Assembly (NCBI GenBank): GCA_945486035.1
Contig: CALYTB010000010.1
Location: 1-33,569 of the forward strand
Source of the DNA: an uncultured Clostridia bacterium
GTDB lineage: Bacteria > Bacillota > Clostridia > Oscillospirales > Oscillospiraceae
Reading direction: 5' to 3'
Length of the DNA: 33,569 nt
In this document: one piece after another, positions 8,331 to 17,422 of the stretch
Layout: the number at the start of each line of letters is the position of its first letter
Numbering within the stretch: the stretch's first letter is position 1
Program-made: the position numbers and the translations under genes
The notes under the pieces: model-generated
What the model saw: the letters and a program-made list of their open reading frames with translations, nothing else
The model's database searches: none
Told to the model about the DNA's origin: nothing

Positions 8331-10294
8331 CAGCGCTTTTCCCCCTGCATTGTAAAGATGTAAACCGGGTTCTGTCCCATCATCAGATGATATGCTCCCG
8401 CCTTTTTTCCGCGGGCAGCCTGGATACATACCACTTCGCCTACCGCATACTCCCGGAGAGACTCCGTAAGCTCCGCAATGGATTCCAAGGTAATAGCAGT
8501 GGCAACAATCCGAACATTGGGATTCTTCTGAAGCAGCATTTTCAGGATCTGTTTCATATTCCCACTGCTGCCCCCAATAAAAACATGGGTTGGGGCAGGA
8601 AGCATCTCACAGTCTTCGGGAGCCGTTCCGGCTACAACGGAAAGATTCTCCACGCCAAACCGCCGGATATTCTCGCGCATGACCTCTACGGCTTCCTCTT
8701 TTCGTTCAATGGCATACACATGCCCCTCTGTTGCCAGAAGCGCCATCTCGATGGCAACGCTTCCGGATCCGGCGCCAATATCCCAACATACAGATTTTCT
8801 TGTCAGCCGCAGCTTGGAAAGGCACACACTTCGGACTTCGCTTTTTGTCATCGGAACTGACGGATCTCTGAAAAACCGTTCATCATCCATTCCATAGGTT
8901 ACCACCGGGTTTGCCCCAGGGTTTTCCACCAGCACGGCACTCAATGCATCAAAGGTACGATGCGCCAGCTCACGCGCGCTCCCCATGGTGACGGTTTCCT
9001 CCGGGTAGCTCAGTTTTTCTCCCACGCTGACCGTAACATCGCCCAGCCCGCCGGCTGTAAGCTCCGCACACAGCTTTCCCGCACCGTTTTCTCCTCCCAC
9101 AAGTACAAACACACGTCTGTGCCTGAGCACATCGGGAATTAAACTGCGATTCCTTCCGTGCAAGCTGACGGTAGCTACATCTTCATAGGATGTTCCCAGC
9201 TTGGCGCACAGATAGACCAGGGAACTGATACCGGGAAACACACGAACTTTGCAATCTTCAAGAAACGGAAGCAGCTTTTTCGCGCCGCTGAAAAAGCCAA
9301 CATCTCCGGACATGACCACAGCAAACTGGCGGTATTCCCTGTGGTTATGGATCAATTCGGAGATTTGGTTGGGAGTGATCGCATGATAAAACGGTTTTCC
9401 GTCTGTATGGAACGCATCAACCATTCGCTGTGCGCCGATCACACAATCCGCTTTGGAAACAGCCTCTCTTGCTCCGCAGGAAATCATATCCGGGCTTCCG
9501 GGGCCAATTCCAATTACATCCACCCTGGGACTCCACCGCAGGGAGAACCTTTGACACAGGATGGACAGCACACCCGAAAGGCACACACCATCCCGCTGGG
9601 GAGGCCGTCCAATGATGACCGCTTTTGCACCGGCGTCTCTGGCCGAAGCGATTTTCTCCTCGAAGCCCCCTGCCGTACCGGAATCCTTGGTTACCAGAAA
9701 TTGGGCTCTGGTGCATCGGAGCATCTGCGTATTCATTTCCACCGAAAAAGGGCCCTGCATCGCCAGAATATGGGATGGCTTCAAGCCCGCTTCACCGCAA
9801 AGCCGCAGAGACTCCTCCATAGGGAGAACCCTGGCGTATACCCGATTCCCGAAATCCCGAAGAGCAGAGAATTTATGAATCTCTTTGCTTCCGGTGGTCA
9901 GGAGAATGTTTCCATCGGTAGTATCCAGATATTCTACGGCTTCCGAAACGTCCGAAACGTAGACTGCATCTTCCGTCTGGGCTCCTCCGTCCCGAAGCAA
10001 ACGGAGGTACTCCACACCGGAAGCTTTGCATGCTGAGAGAATATTCTCCGTGACTAAATTGGCGTATGGGTGCGTAGCATCCACAACCAAATCAAAATGC
10101 TCCTTCCGAAACAGTTCCTCCATCTGTTCCGGTGTCAATCTTTTCGCGGAAACCGTCAGATTGGGAGCAGGGGGAATCAGCGTTTCACCGTATTCCGTCG
10201 CAACGCAGGCTGTCAGTGTCACGTTCTGGGAGGAAAGGAACTCCACCAGTTCCCTGCCCTCGGTGGTTCCGGCAAAAACACAGAAATTATACAT
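8330..10294 (-). CDS. Trifunctional fusion CbiJ-CbiE-CbiT
   Basis: One 654-residue protein covers three steps of corrin formation. Residues 1-252 are CbiJ, the NAD(P)H-dependent precorrin-6A reductase (CVFAGTTEGREL, DATHPYA, AMQGPFS, TKDSGTAGG). Residues 256-462 are CbiE, a C5-methyltransferase of the tetrapyrrole methylase family (VDVIGIGPGSPD, SGDVGFFSG, FPGISS). Residues 468-654 are CbiT, the C15-methyltransferase/decarboxylase, with SAM motif WDIGAGSGSVAIE near 504-516. CbiE-CbiT fusions (CobL type) are common; adding CbiJ in front is less usual. The start overlaps cbiH by eight bases with GAGG upstream. No frame break separates the domains. Confidence 0.93.
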   Translation of the reverse strand: MYNFCVFAGTTEGRELVEFLSSQNVTLTACVATEYGETLIPPAPNLTVSAKRLTPEQMEELFRKEHFDLVVDATHPYANLVTENILSACKASGVEYLRLLRDGGAQTEDAVYVSDVSEAVEYLDTTDGNILLTTGSKEIHKFSALRDFGNRVYARVLPMEESLRLCGEAGLKPSHILAMQGPFSVEMNTQMLRCTRAQFLVTKDSGTAGGFEEKIASARDAGAKAVIIGRPPQRDGVCLSGVLSILCQRFSLRWSPRVDVIGIGPGSPDMISCGAREAVSKADCVIGAQRMVDAFHTDGKPFYHAITPNQISELIHNHREYRQFAVVMSGDVGFFSGAKKLLPFLEDCKVRVFPGISSLVYLCAKLGTSYEDVATVSLHGRNRSLIPDVLRHRRVFVLVGGENGAGKLCAELTAGGLGDVTVSVGEKLSYPEETVTMGSARELAHRTFDALSAVLVENPGANPVVTYGMDDERFFRDPSVPMTKSEVRSVCLSKLRLTRKSVCWDIGAGSGSVAIEMALLATEGHVYAIERKEEAVEVMRENIRRFGVENLSVVAGTAPEDCEMLPAPTHVFIGGSSGNMKQILKMLLQKNPNVRIVATAITLESIAELTESLREYAVGEVVCIQAARGKKAGAYHLMMGQNPVYIFTMQGEKR

Positions 10295-11018
10295 TTCGAT
10301 ATCCTCTGGGGGTTACCATATTCCCTCCGATCATCTTTGTACTTCCGTTTCCGACAAATACCGTGCAGAACATGTCCGCATCCGCGTTCCCAAGCTGCCC
10401 CAGCGTATAGAAGCTGCGGCTCTGACCTTCCCTTCCGATATTCCGGGCAACGGCGCAGGGACGATCCTCCGGCAGAACCCTCAGCAGGATCTCACAAGCC
10501 CTGCGCAGGTGGTCGGGCCTTCCGTGGCTGGCAGGATTATACAGAACAATCGCCAGATCTGCCTGTGCGGCAAACATCAGTCTTTTCTCAATCACATTCC
10601 AATCCGTCAGCCGATCGCTGAGGCTGATGACCGCGAAATCATGCGTCAAAGGCGCTCCAAGTATGGCCGCGCCGCTGCATGCAGCCGTCAGGCCGGGAAT
10701 AACCTCCACCTCGGGATTGGAATCTTCTCCCCGCAGTTCATAGATCAGGGCGGCCATCCCGTAAATACCGCTGTCCCCGGAACAGACCATTGCCACATTT
10801 TTCCCCTTTCGAGCCTCGTCCAGCGCCATCTGGCACCGAACGGTTTCCCTGGTCATTGGTGTTGTCATCAACTCTTTCCCGGGATACCGGTCCTTTACGA
10901 GATTTACATAAACATGATACCCGATAATGGTATCGCACCCTTCCAAAGCCCGGTGGGCCCGAATCGTCATGTTGTCAAAATCTCCGGGCCCGATACCCAC
11001 AACAATCACTTTACCCAA
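10287..11018 (-). CDS. cbiH: Cobalt-precorrin-3B C17-methyltransferase CbiH
   Basis: Methylates C17 and drives ring contraction in the anaerobic corrin pathway. The 243-residue protein has GKVIVVGIGPGDFDNMTIRA at its start, VCSGDSGIYGMA, VIPGLTAACSGAAILGAPL and LYNPASHGRPDHL, typical of CbiH/CobJ methylases. I place the start at TTG 11018, preceded by GGGAGGT and matching the usual family N-terminus. The ATG at 11045 has no ribosome site and adds nine unusual residues. The TTG overlaps the cbiG stop by eight bases, implying coupling. It also overlaps the next gene by eight bases. Confidence 0.93.
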   Translation of the reverse strand: MGKVIVVGIGPGDFDNMTIRAHRALEGCDTIIGYHVYVNLVKDRYPGKELMTTPMTRETVRCQMALDEARKGKNVAMVCSGDSGIYGMAALIYELRGEDSNPEVEVIPGLTAACSGAAILGAPLTHDFAVISLSDRLTDWNVIEKRLMFAAQADLAIVLYNPASHGRPDHLRRACEILLRVLPEDRPCAVARNIGREGQSRSFYTLGQLGNADADMFCTVFVGNGSTKMIGGNMVTPRGYRNV

Positions 11019-12021
11019 ACTGTACCTCCCAATGACGCATGGCAACAGCCACGGTAACGCCGCTGAATGCCGTTTTTCTTACAATTAGTTTTTCTGCTCC
11101 CAGCATCGCCGAGCGTTCGCATACATTGTCTACTCCAGTAACCGTATTCACAAATTCCGAGGGAGTGAAGACCCCCTGCAGCCTGCGCAGCTGTTCGGCA
11201 CCGTAAAACTCTACAGGCAGCGCTTCTTCCTCACAGAACTGAAGCAGCCCCTCTTCCCGGGATTTGAGGTCAATGGAGTATACCCCAGCCAATGCCCTCG
11301 GATCAATTTGATACTCACGCAGAACAGCATGCACAGCCTGACGGATTGTCAAAGCCGATGTTCCCTTGCGGCAGCCGATTCCCAGATTTAGCACTCTAGG
11401 AATCAACCGGAGGGTATTGTGAAACGGCTCCACCGTTCGATAGGTGATGTAAATCCCCAATGGGCCTGCATCCCCGTGGATTACTCCGGCCGGAAGCCCG
11501 GAACAAAGGGGGAAATCGCTGGCCAATGGGACATCTTCTTCCAATATGGCGGCAGAAATGCGCTTTGCCGTTTCCATACTGTCGATACAGCAATCCTTTT
11601 CACTGGCCCAGGCATCCACGGAAAACCTGTGATTGATATCCGTTGCTGTGGTGATTACGGGGGTTGCTCCGAGATGTTGAGCCAATCGCCGCGCCAACCG
11701 ATTCGCGCCGCCAATATGCCCGCTCAGAATCGGAATCACAAATCTTCCCAATTCGTCGATGCACACCACTGCCGGGTCCTTCCTTTTGTCGGAAACAAAG
11801 GGTGCGATCTGCCGGACAGCGATGCCGCAGGAGCCAACAAAAATCATCGCATCCATCCCGTGAAAGCATTCTTCGTAAACCGGTTTGGATACCGGAAGGA
11901 ATCCGTCTCCTGCCAAACGCTCCACGCAATAGAAATGGTTTTCTTCGGCGGACAGGGCTTCTCCAATCCGTCTTGCCGTTGCCAAACCGCGGCGGCTGTA
12001 TGCAAATACCACGCTTTTCAC
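11011..12021 (-). CDS. cbiG: Cobalt-precorrin-5A hydrolase CbiG
   Basis: Opens the delta-lactone and releases acetaldehyde after ring contraction. The 336-residue protein shows the CbiG layout: N-terminal part with FVGSCGIAVRQIAPF and VCIDELGRFVIPILSGHIGGAN, a linker, and a C-terminal CobE-like part with LGIGCRKGTS and FYGAEQLRRLQGVFTPSEFV. The start is GTG at 12021 (VKSVVFAYSRRG), forming a GTGA overlap with the cbiF stop. The longer frame upstream lies inside cbiF. The C-terminal CobE-like domain is complete, so this is a full-length protein. Confidence 0.93.
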   Translation of the reverse strand: MKSVVFAYSRRGLATARRIGEALSAEENHFYCVERLAGDGFLPVSKPVYEECFHGMDAMIFVGSCGIAVRQIAPFVSDKRKDPAVVCIDELGRFVIPILSGHIGGANRLARRLAQHLGATPVITTATDINHRFSVDAWASEKDCCIDSMETAKRISAAILEEDVPLASDFPLCSGLPAGVIHGDAGPLGIYITYRTVEPFHNTLRLIPRVLNLGIGCRKGTSALTIRQAVHAVLREYQIDPRALAGVYSIDLKSREEGLLQFCEEEALPVEFYGAEQLRRLQGVFTPSEFVNTVTGVDNVCERSAMLGAEKLIVRKTAFSGVTVAVAMRHWEVQFG

Positions 12022-12773
12022 TGTGTCGCCTCTCGGAACTCCGTGGTGAAACCGGGATGGTAGAGCATGCTTCTGAGATACGCATCCCCCATGCATCGTC
12101 CGACGATAATCAGGGAAGTTTTTGTCAATCCGTTTTCAGTTACGGTTTTATGAAGCGTATCCACCGTGCAGCGGTAGATTTTTTCGTCCGGCCAGGTAGC
12201 TTTGTAGACAATCGCTGCCGGTGTATCGCCGCAATAGCCCCCATTCAGCAAATCCTTTTGCAGCTGTTCCGTCAGGGATGTACTCAGGAACAGAACCATG
12301 GTAGCCTGGTGCGCTGCCAGAGCTTCAATGGATTCCCGTTCCGGCACAGGTGTTCTGCCGGCTGCCCGGGTAATGATCACGGTCTGACTCACATCCGGCA
12401 GCGTATACTCCGTTTTCAGCGACGATGCCGCCCCGCAGAAGGAACTGACCCCGGGGCAAACATCATAGGCAATTTCCAATTCTTCCAGATTATCAAATTG
12501 CTCCCGTACTGCTCCGTAGATGCTGGAATCGCCGGTATGGAGCCGAACTGTGGTTTTCTGATCCCGTTCAGCATCCTGTATGACCGCAATCACCTGCTCC
12601 AGTGTCATTTGGGCGCTGTTATGAATTTCGCATCCGGCTTTGCAGTATTGCAGAAGTTCCGGATTCACGAGGGAGCCGGCATAAATCACCACGTCCGCCT
12701 CCGACAGGAGCCTTGCTCCCCGCAGGGTTATGAGATCCGCTGCTCCGCTTCCGGCGCCGACAAAATGTACCAT
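12018..12773 (-). CDS. cbiF: Cobalt-precorrin-4 C11-methyltransferase CbiF
   Basis: SAM-dependent tetrapyrrole methylase acting on C11. The 251-residue protein starts MVHFVGAGSGAADLITLRG and contains YAGSLVNPELL, LHTGDSSIYGA and CPGVSSFCGAAS, all diagnostic for CbiF/CobM. Length matches the family. GGAGGG precedes the ATG by seven bases, and the gene starts three bases after the cbiD stop. Its TGA stop overlaps the cbiG GTG. Confidence 0.96.
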   Translation of the reverse strand: MVHFVGAGSGAADLITLRGARLLSEADVVIYAGSLVNPELLQYCKAGCEIHNSAQMTLEQVIAVIQDAERDQKTTVRLHTGDSSIYGAVREQFDNLEELEIAYDVCPGVSSFCGAASSLKTEYTLPDVSQTVIITRAAGRTPVPERESIEALAAHQATMVLFLSTSLTEQLQKDLLNGGYCGDTPAAIVYKATWPDEKIYRCTVDTLHKTVTENGLTKTSLIIVGRCMGDAYLRSMLYHPGFTTEFREATQ

Positions 12774-12776
12774 TTT

Positions 12777-13916
12777 CTATCCCTCCGTTATTTTCTTCAA
12801 CAGAGCATCCGCGTTTTGTGTTTTTCCGAGAATTCCGTATTCCTTGGAAAACATGATCGCACCCGTTTCCAGCTCTCCGGCAGCCCGATGCTTCAGATGA
12901 AACGCAATACGCTCCGTAAGGCGCTGCATGGTTTCCATGCATAGGTTAGCTTCCGAGAGAATGCGAACGGCATCATCACAGGCTACACATTCCAGAATCC
13001 GTTGGATGGTGTCCTGCCCTGCCCCACAGGCTCCCGCCTGCGCGGCGAGAATCTCCATACGGCAATCGCCATATTTGGAATGGGTGTTCATCATACCCCC
13101 GCCTATTTTCACCAGTTTTCCGATGTGTCCAATCAGGAGCGCTCCCCGAAAACCCAGCTGTCTGCAAATATCCAGAGAATCCCCGATGAAATTGGAGGTC
13201 TGAACACAGACGGCGTTATCCACGCCCAGACTTTCGCGTATAAAATCCGATCCGTAATTCCCCGGTGTAAGCAGAGCGTACTCGGCACCGCTTTGCCTTC
13301 GTTGACGAAGCTCTACCCGAATCGTGTCCACCAACGCTTTTTCGCTCATAGGCTCCACAATTCCGGTGGTTCCCAGAATGGAAATCCCGTTCACAATTCC
13401 CAACCTGGGGTTAAAGGTTTTGCTCGCGAGTCTTTCCCCATCTGGCACGGAAATCACAACATTCAGTCCTCCGGAGTAATCGGTCAGCCCCATCACTTCC
13501 AAAAGATTCTCTTGAATCATTCTCCTGGGAACAGAATTGATGGCGGCATTTCCTACCGGCTGGTCCAAGCCCGGTTTGGTTACCCTACCGACACCTGTCC
13601 CTCCCTCAATGAACACTCCCGGCTCCTGCGAGCGGGATACTTCCGCATAGATCAGCGTTCCGTTTGTAACATCCGGGTCATCTCCACTGTCCTTTTGAAT
13701 GGCGCAGGACACCCGCTGCTGTGTCATTGCGATGTCCAAAACCGCAAGTTCCAGAACCACACCTTTGGGGGTAAGAATAGAAATCCGCTCCTTGCGCTTT
13801 CCCGTCAGCAGCATCCAGGCCGCTGCTTTCGCCGCTGCGGCTGCACAGCTTCCCGTTGTATAACCAAGACGAAGCTGCTTTCCGTCCTTTTCAATGAATG
13901 CTTCCAATATACTCAC
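12777..13916 (-). CDS. cbiD: Cobalt-precorrin-5B C1-methyltransferase CbiD
   Basis: Methylates C1 in the anaerobic route; this enzyme marks the early-cobalt pathway. The 379-residue protein has the N-terminal motif LRLGYTTGSCAAAAAKAA, then DPDVTNGTLI, GGTGVGRVTKPGL, NPRLGIVNGISILGTTGIV, and GHIGKLVKIGGGMMNTHS. I place the start at GTG 13916, which overlaps the cbiC TGA stop as GTGA. No clear ribosome site precedes it, consistent with translational coupling. An in-frame TTG at 13946 would add ten residues inside cbiC. Confidence 0.95.
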   Translation of the reverse strand: MSILEAFIEKDGKQLRLGYTTGSCAAAAAKAAAWMLLTGKRKERISILTPKGVVLELAVLDIAMTQQRVSCAIQKDSGDDPDVTNGTLIYAEVSRSQEPGVFIEGGTGVGRVTKPGLDQPVGNAAINSVPRRMIQENLLEVMGLTDYSGGLNVVISVPDGERLASKTFNPRLGIVNGISILGTTGIVEPMSEKALVDTIRVELRQRRQSGAEYALLTPGNYGSDFIRESLGVDNAVCVQTSNFIGDSLDICRQLGFRGALLIGHIGKLVKIGGGMMNTHSKYGDCRMEILAAQAGACGAGQDTIQRILECVACDDAVRILSEANLCMETMQRLTERIAFHLKHRAAGELETGAIMFSKEYGILGKTQNADALLKKITEG

Positions 13917-14536
13917 CGCATAATCTGATACATCAGCGCGTTGCAAATGGCTGCCGCCACATTGCTGCCTCCCTTGCGGCCTTTCGCCACGATGAAGTCC
14001 GCATCAGATGAAAGAATCAGTTCTTTGCTTTCCACCACGTTCACAAATCCAACGGGCACACCGATAATCAGCGCGGGATGCAGAATTCCCGCATTCATCT
14101 GTTCCCATAGAGAGATCAGCGCCGTCGGAGCATTCCCCACCGCGAAAATACAGGGCTTGTCCAGTTTGGCTGCCCGCTCCATGGATACAATCGCCCGGGT
14201 TACTCCCCGCTCCTTTGCCTCCGCGGCAACATCCGGATCGGACATAAAGCAGTGGACATGACCTCCCAACCGACCAAGAATGGTTTTGTTGATCCCGGAA
14301 CGCGCCATTTGGGTATCCGTAACAATGTCGCAGCCGTTTTTCAGGGCTTCAATTCCCTTTGCCACCGCGCCTTCCGAAAAAACCAGGTTATCCACGTAAT
14401 CAAAGTCTGCGGTCGTGTGGATGACACGCTTAATCACCGGTTCTTTTTCCGGGTCCAGGAGCCGATCCCCCAGAAGAGAACCAATGATTTCAAAGCTCTT
14501 TTTCTCGATGTCCGCAGGATTGATATGTTCAATCAT
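13913..14536 (-). CDS. cbiC: Cobalt-precorrin-8 methylmutase CbiC
   Basis: Moves the C11 methyl group to C12, giving cobyrinic acid. The 207-residue protein starts MIEHINPADIEKKSFEII and carries the family catalytic histidine at residue 40 in RVIHTTADFDY, followed by DTQMARSGI, AVGNAPTAL and GVPVGFVNVVESKE. AAGGAG lies ten bases upstream of the ATG at 14536. A longer reading frame upstream lies in cbiA and is not used. The start overlaps the cbiA end by eight bases, and its stop overlaps cbiD. Confidence 0.96.
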   Translation of the reverse strand: MIEHINPADIEKKSFEIIGSLLGDRLLDPEKEPVIKRVIHTTADFDYVDNLVFSEGAVAKGIEALKNGCDIVTDTQMARSGINKTILGRLGGHVHCFMSDPDVAAEAKERGVTRAIVSMERAAKLDKPCIFAVGNAPTALISLWEQMNAGILHPALIIGVPVGFVNVVESKELILSSDADFIVAKGRKGGSNVAAAICNALMYQIMR

Positions 14537-15887
14537 ACCGATGCTTCTCCTTTCTGCATGCGTCGTAAAAACAAGCAGCGAATTTGGGATTCGCGTAGAA
14601 ATGGATATGGGGAAAGCCCGCATAAAGTGTTTTGGTCGCAACGCTGCACATCCATTCTTTCCCGCTGCTCTTTTCCGCCCGGAAATCACTTCCGGGCAGT
14701 GTGCAATCCCAGTGATGAAATTCGTGAGCAGGGATGGAATCCCCTTCCCCGCACAGAAGATTATCCTTTTGCGCCCGAAGCGTCACATATCCAAACCGGG
14801 TTAGCTTTCCGGTATCAAAGCATCGCCCAGGCAAAAAACCCACCATTGGATACACTCCAATCGCCTCTGTCAGATACATGAATCCGCCGCATTCGGCGAT
14901 GCACGGCAGCCCCCGCTCAAGCGCTGCTCGAATTGATGTCCTCATTGTCTCATTGTCACTGAGCATTCGCGCGTACAATTCCGGATATCCACCGCAAAGA
15001 TACAATCCATGGACACCGTCCGGGAGTTTGGAGCCCCGCAATGGACTGAACGGAATCAGCTGAGCACCCATCTGTCTGAGCGCATCCAGACTGTCTGCAT
15101 ACTGGAAGCAAAACGCTTCGTCATCGGCATAGGCAATCCGAACCGGCTCGTATTGCGGTAGAGGAACATGCTCATAGCCAAGAGGGGCGGTATTTTTGGC
15201 AAGCTCCAGGATTTCATCGATCCGAATGGTTTTTTCCGCCTGAATTGCCAGCCTGGTCAGCTTATCCTTTAAGTCCACCACCTCATTGGCCGTGATGAGG
15301 CCCAAATGGCGGCTTTCCAGAGCACAGTCCGGCATCACCGGCAAATATCCCAGTGGCCGAACACTTCCCTGGAAGTGTTCCTCAATGGCTTTGGCAAGTA
15401 CGAGATATGTCGTAGCGGAACATTTGTTGAGCAGAACACCCGCAATATGGTTATCCGGGAGGAAGTCCAGAAATCCCTGAATGACCGGGAGGATGGACAT
15501 GGATGCTCCTCTTGCATTCACAACCAGAATTACCGGCGTTTGGGTTACTTTGGAAATCTCATAGGAACTTCCCCTGACCGAGGAGATACCCATACCGTCA
15601 TAGAATCCCATGGCACCTTCCACTACGCTGATATCACAATCCGCGCCATTCTTTGCAAGCAGGAACCTGAGCGTATTCTCCTGAAAGAAAAACAAATCCA
15701 GATTCGCACTGACGGTCCCAATAATTCTGCTGTGAAACATGGGATCAATGTAATCGGGTCCACATTTAAATGCCCCTGTTTTCAGGCGCCGGTTCACGAA
15801 AGCCTGCAGCAGCGCACAGCATACCGTTGTTTTCCCGCATCCGCTGCTGGTGCCTGCCAACAGGATTCTGGGGATTCTCTGTTCCAC
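14529..15887 (-). CDS. cbiA: Cobyrinic acid a,c-diamide synthase CbiA
   Basis: Amidates the a and c side chains using glutamine and ATP. The 452-residue protein has a P-loop domain (GTSSGCGKTT at 12-21, KCGPDYIDPMFH at 41-52) and a C-terminal glutaminase domain with Cys333 in AECGGFMYL, plus EFHHWDC and PHIHFYANP. The start is GTG with AAGGAGG seven bases upstream. It follows cbiK after a 146-base gap, the only sizeable gap inside the operon; the gap holds a 12-bp inverted repeat. Confidence 0.95.
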   Translation of the reverse strand: MEQRIPRILLAGTSSGCGKTTVCCALLQAFVNRRLKTGAFKCGPDYIDPMFHSRIIGTVSANLDLFFFQENTLRFLLAKNGADCDISVVEGAMGFYDGMGISSVRGSSYEISKVTQTPVILVVNARGASMSILPVIQGFLDFLPDNHIAGVLLNKCSATTYLVLAKAIEEHFQGSVRPLGYLPVMPDCALESRHLGLITANEVVDLKDKLTRLAIQAEKTIRIDEILELAKNTAPLGYEHVPLPQYEPVRIAYADDEAFCFQYADSLDALRQMGAQLIPFSPLRGSKLPDGVHGLYLCGGYPELYARMLSDNETMRTSIRAALERGLPCIAECGGFMYLTEAIGVYPMVGFLPGRCFDTGKLTRFGYVTLRAQKDNLLCGEGDSIPAHEFHHWDCTLPGSDFRAEKSSGKEWMCSVATKTLYAGFPHIHFYANPKFAACFYDACRKEKHRYD

Positions 15888-15985
15888 ACAGTGCCCTCCT
15901 TGCTTGTTTCTGAAGTGCCCTGTTTTCGGGCAATTCGCATTCTATAATTCCTGGAGTCCATGGGAATCCTGTCATTTTGTAAGCG

Positions 15986-16014
15986 TGTGCGCATACCACA
16001 AGGGTATGCGCACA
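15986..16014. repeat. 12-bp perfect inverted repeat in the cbiK-cbiA gap
   Basis: TGTGCGCATACC (15986-15997) and GGTATGCGCACA (16003-16014) are exact complements around a five-base loop. Neither strand shows a T tract after it, so it is not an ordinary intrinsic terminator. It could be an mRNA stabilising or processing hairpin, or a protein-binding palindrome. Confidence 0.7.
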
Positions 16015-16033
16015 AACCTGCAAGTGAGACCGT

Positions 16034-17398
16034 TTATCCGGTAATGGTCGCACGAAGATGATCCAGGATAATCCGGCGAATACCCGGGTATTCCCCCATT
16101 CCTCTCAGAACGCACTCCACTTCGTAGCCTTCCCTGGTAAAGATACTCTTCCAGCTGTCTTCATCATCACCGGACATATCATTTGTGGCATGATCTCCGG
16201 CAACAATCATCAGCGGCAGAAGCACAACCTTCGAGAAAGACTGTTTCTTGACCTCACTCAGGACATCCTCTACCGTAGGCACAGCCTCCACAGTGCCGAT
16301 AAAGTAATTCTTATGTCCGGCATCTGTAAACTTTATTTGCAGCTTTGCATACGTTTCATTTGCATTGTGCTCCGTTCCATGTCCCATCAGCACCAATGCG
16401 GTACCGTCGGTATCGTAAGATGCGGTTTCCTCCGTGATGACGGATACCAAAGCATCATAGTCTGTGTCATCCACAAGAACAGGCATAGAAATCTTCAGAC
16501 TGTCAAACTTCCCATAAAACCCGGATGCTTCGGCAACCATATCATCATATTCACATCCGGTCATCACATGTGTTGGCTGGAGGATTACATTTCTGACCCC
16601 TTCCCGAACCATCCGGCTCAAGGCTTGTGCAACATTCTCAATATCATAGCCGTCCCGCTTGTTCAGAATGTTGATGATGGTCTGAGAAGTAAAGGCCCGG
16701 CGCACCTCATAGCCCGGGTACGCTGCACATATATCCTTTTCAATCGCTTCAATGGTTTTTTTCCTGGTTTGATAGTAGCTCGTACCGAAGGACACAACCA
16801 GGATTACATCCTTCTTTTCCTCCATCACTGCCCGGGCACGGGAAACCTGCAGCTTTCGGATGCCCTCGTATTCTCCTGTACCCTTCGGAACGCACTCCAC
16901 TTCGTATCCGGCATCGAAAAAAACTGTCTTCCAGGACTGCTTCTCATCACCGGCCATATCTTTGCCGGCGCAATCATCTGCAACAATCATCAGAGGCAGC
17001 AAAACCACCCTCTTTGCGCAGGAGCCCTGAACCTCGTTCAAAACATCCTCCACCGTGGGACTGCCTTCCACTGTACCGATAAAGTAGTTTCGATAGCCGG
17101 CAGCATGCAGACGCTTCTGGAGTCTTTCATAAACAGCGTTAGATACGTGTTCTGTTCCATAGCTCATAAAGACAATCGCCGTATCTTCCGTATTGTACTC
17201 TGCAGTTTCCTCAGTAAGCGCTTCCACAGCCACATCGTAGTCTTCGTCGGAAATGAAGACAGGATTTCCTGTTTCCAGGCCTTCGGATTCGTACCCCGAC
17301 TCTTCATCCGAAATGCCGTTGTAAGCATATCCGGGCTTTCCGTGTGTCCGCTGCATCACGCCGTCCCGAACACCGTCTGAAGCCAGACGGTTCATCAC
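16034..17398 (-). CDS. cbiK: Tandem anaerobic cobaltochelatase CbiK: degenerate first copy fused to an intact second copy
   Basis: CbiK inserts Co2+ into sirohydrochlorin. Residues 196-454 are a complete CbiK with both expected histidine sites: QPTHVMTG (His277) and MIVAGDH (His403), plus MGHGTEH (His340). Residues 1-195 align with the same family at a 258-260 residue offset (GTEH, YFIGTVE, PTVEDVL, VVLLPLMIVA, GYEVEC all repeated). However, they lack key residues: Tyr80 replaces His340 and Cys143 replaces His403, so this copy should not chelate. The frame stays open across both copies. Homology continues upstream through a TGA at 17423-17425. The GTG/ATG at 17398/17395 has no good ribosome site, so the real start is uncertain; restart after the TGA or an internal start is possible. 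Confidence 0.85.
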   Translation of the reverse strand: MMNRLASDGVRDGVMQRTHGKPGYAYNGISDEESGYESEGLETGNPVFISDEDYDVAVEALTEETAEYNTEDTAIVFMSYGTEHVSNAVYERLQKRLHAAGYRNYFIGTVEGSPTVEDVLNEVQGSCAKRVVLLPLMIVADDCAGKDMAGDEKQSWKTVFFDAGYEVECVPKGTGEYEGIRKLQVSRARAVMEEKKDVILVVSFGTSYYQTRKKTIEAIEKDICAAYPGYEVRRAFTSQTIINILNKRDGYDIENVAQALSRMVREGVRNVILQPTHVMTGCEYDDMVAEASGFYGKFDSLKISMPVLVDDTDYDALVSVITEETASYDTDGTALVLMGHGTEHNANETYAKLQIKFTDAGHKNYFIGTVEAVPTVEDVLSEVKKQSFSKVVLLPLMIVAGDHATNDMSGDDEDSWKSIFTREGYEVECVLRGMGEYPGIRRIILDHLRATITG

Positions 17399-17422
17399 CT
17401 CTATAACGTTATCGATTTTGAT

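Noticed and set aside
11664..12944. 426-codon plus-strand frame opposite cbiG, cbiF and cbiD
   Set aside because: It runs across three overlapping, well-identified genes on the other strand.
16058..17380. 440-codon open frame on the plus strand opposite cbiK
   Set aside because: The minus strand clearly encodes tandem CbiK. The plus-strand frame is Cys/His-rich without any recognisable motif.
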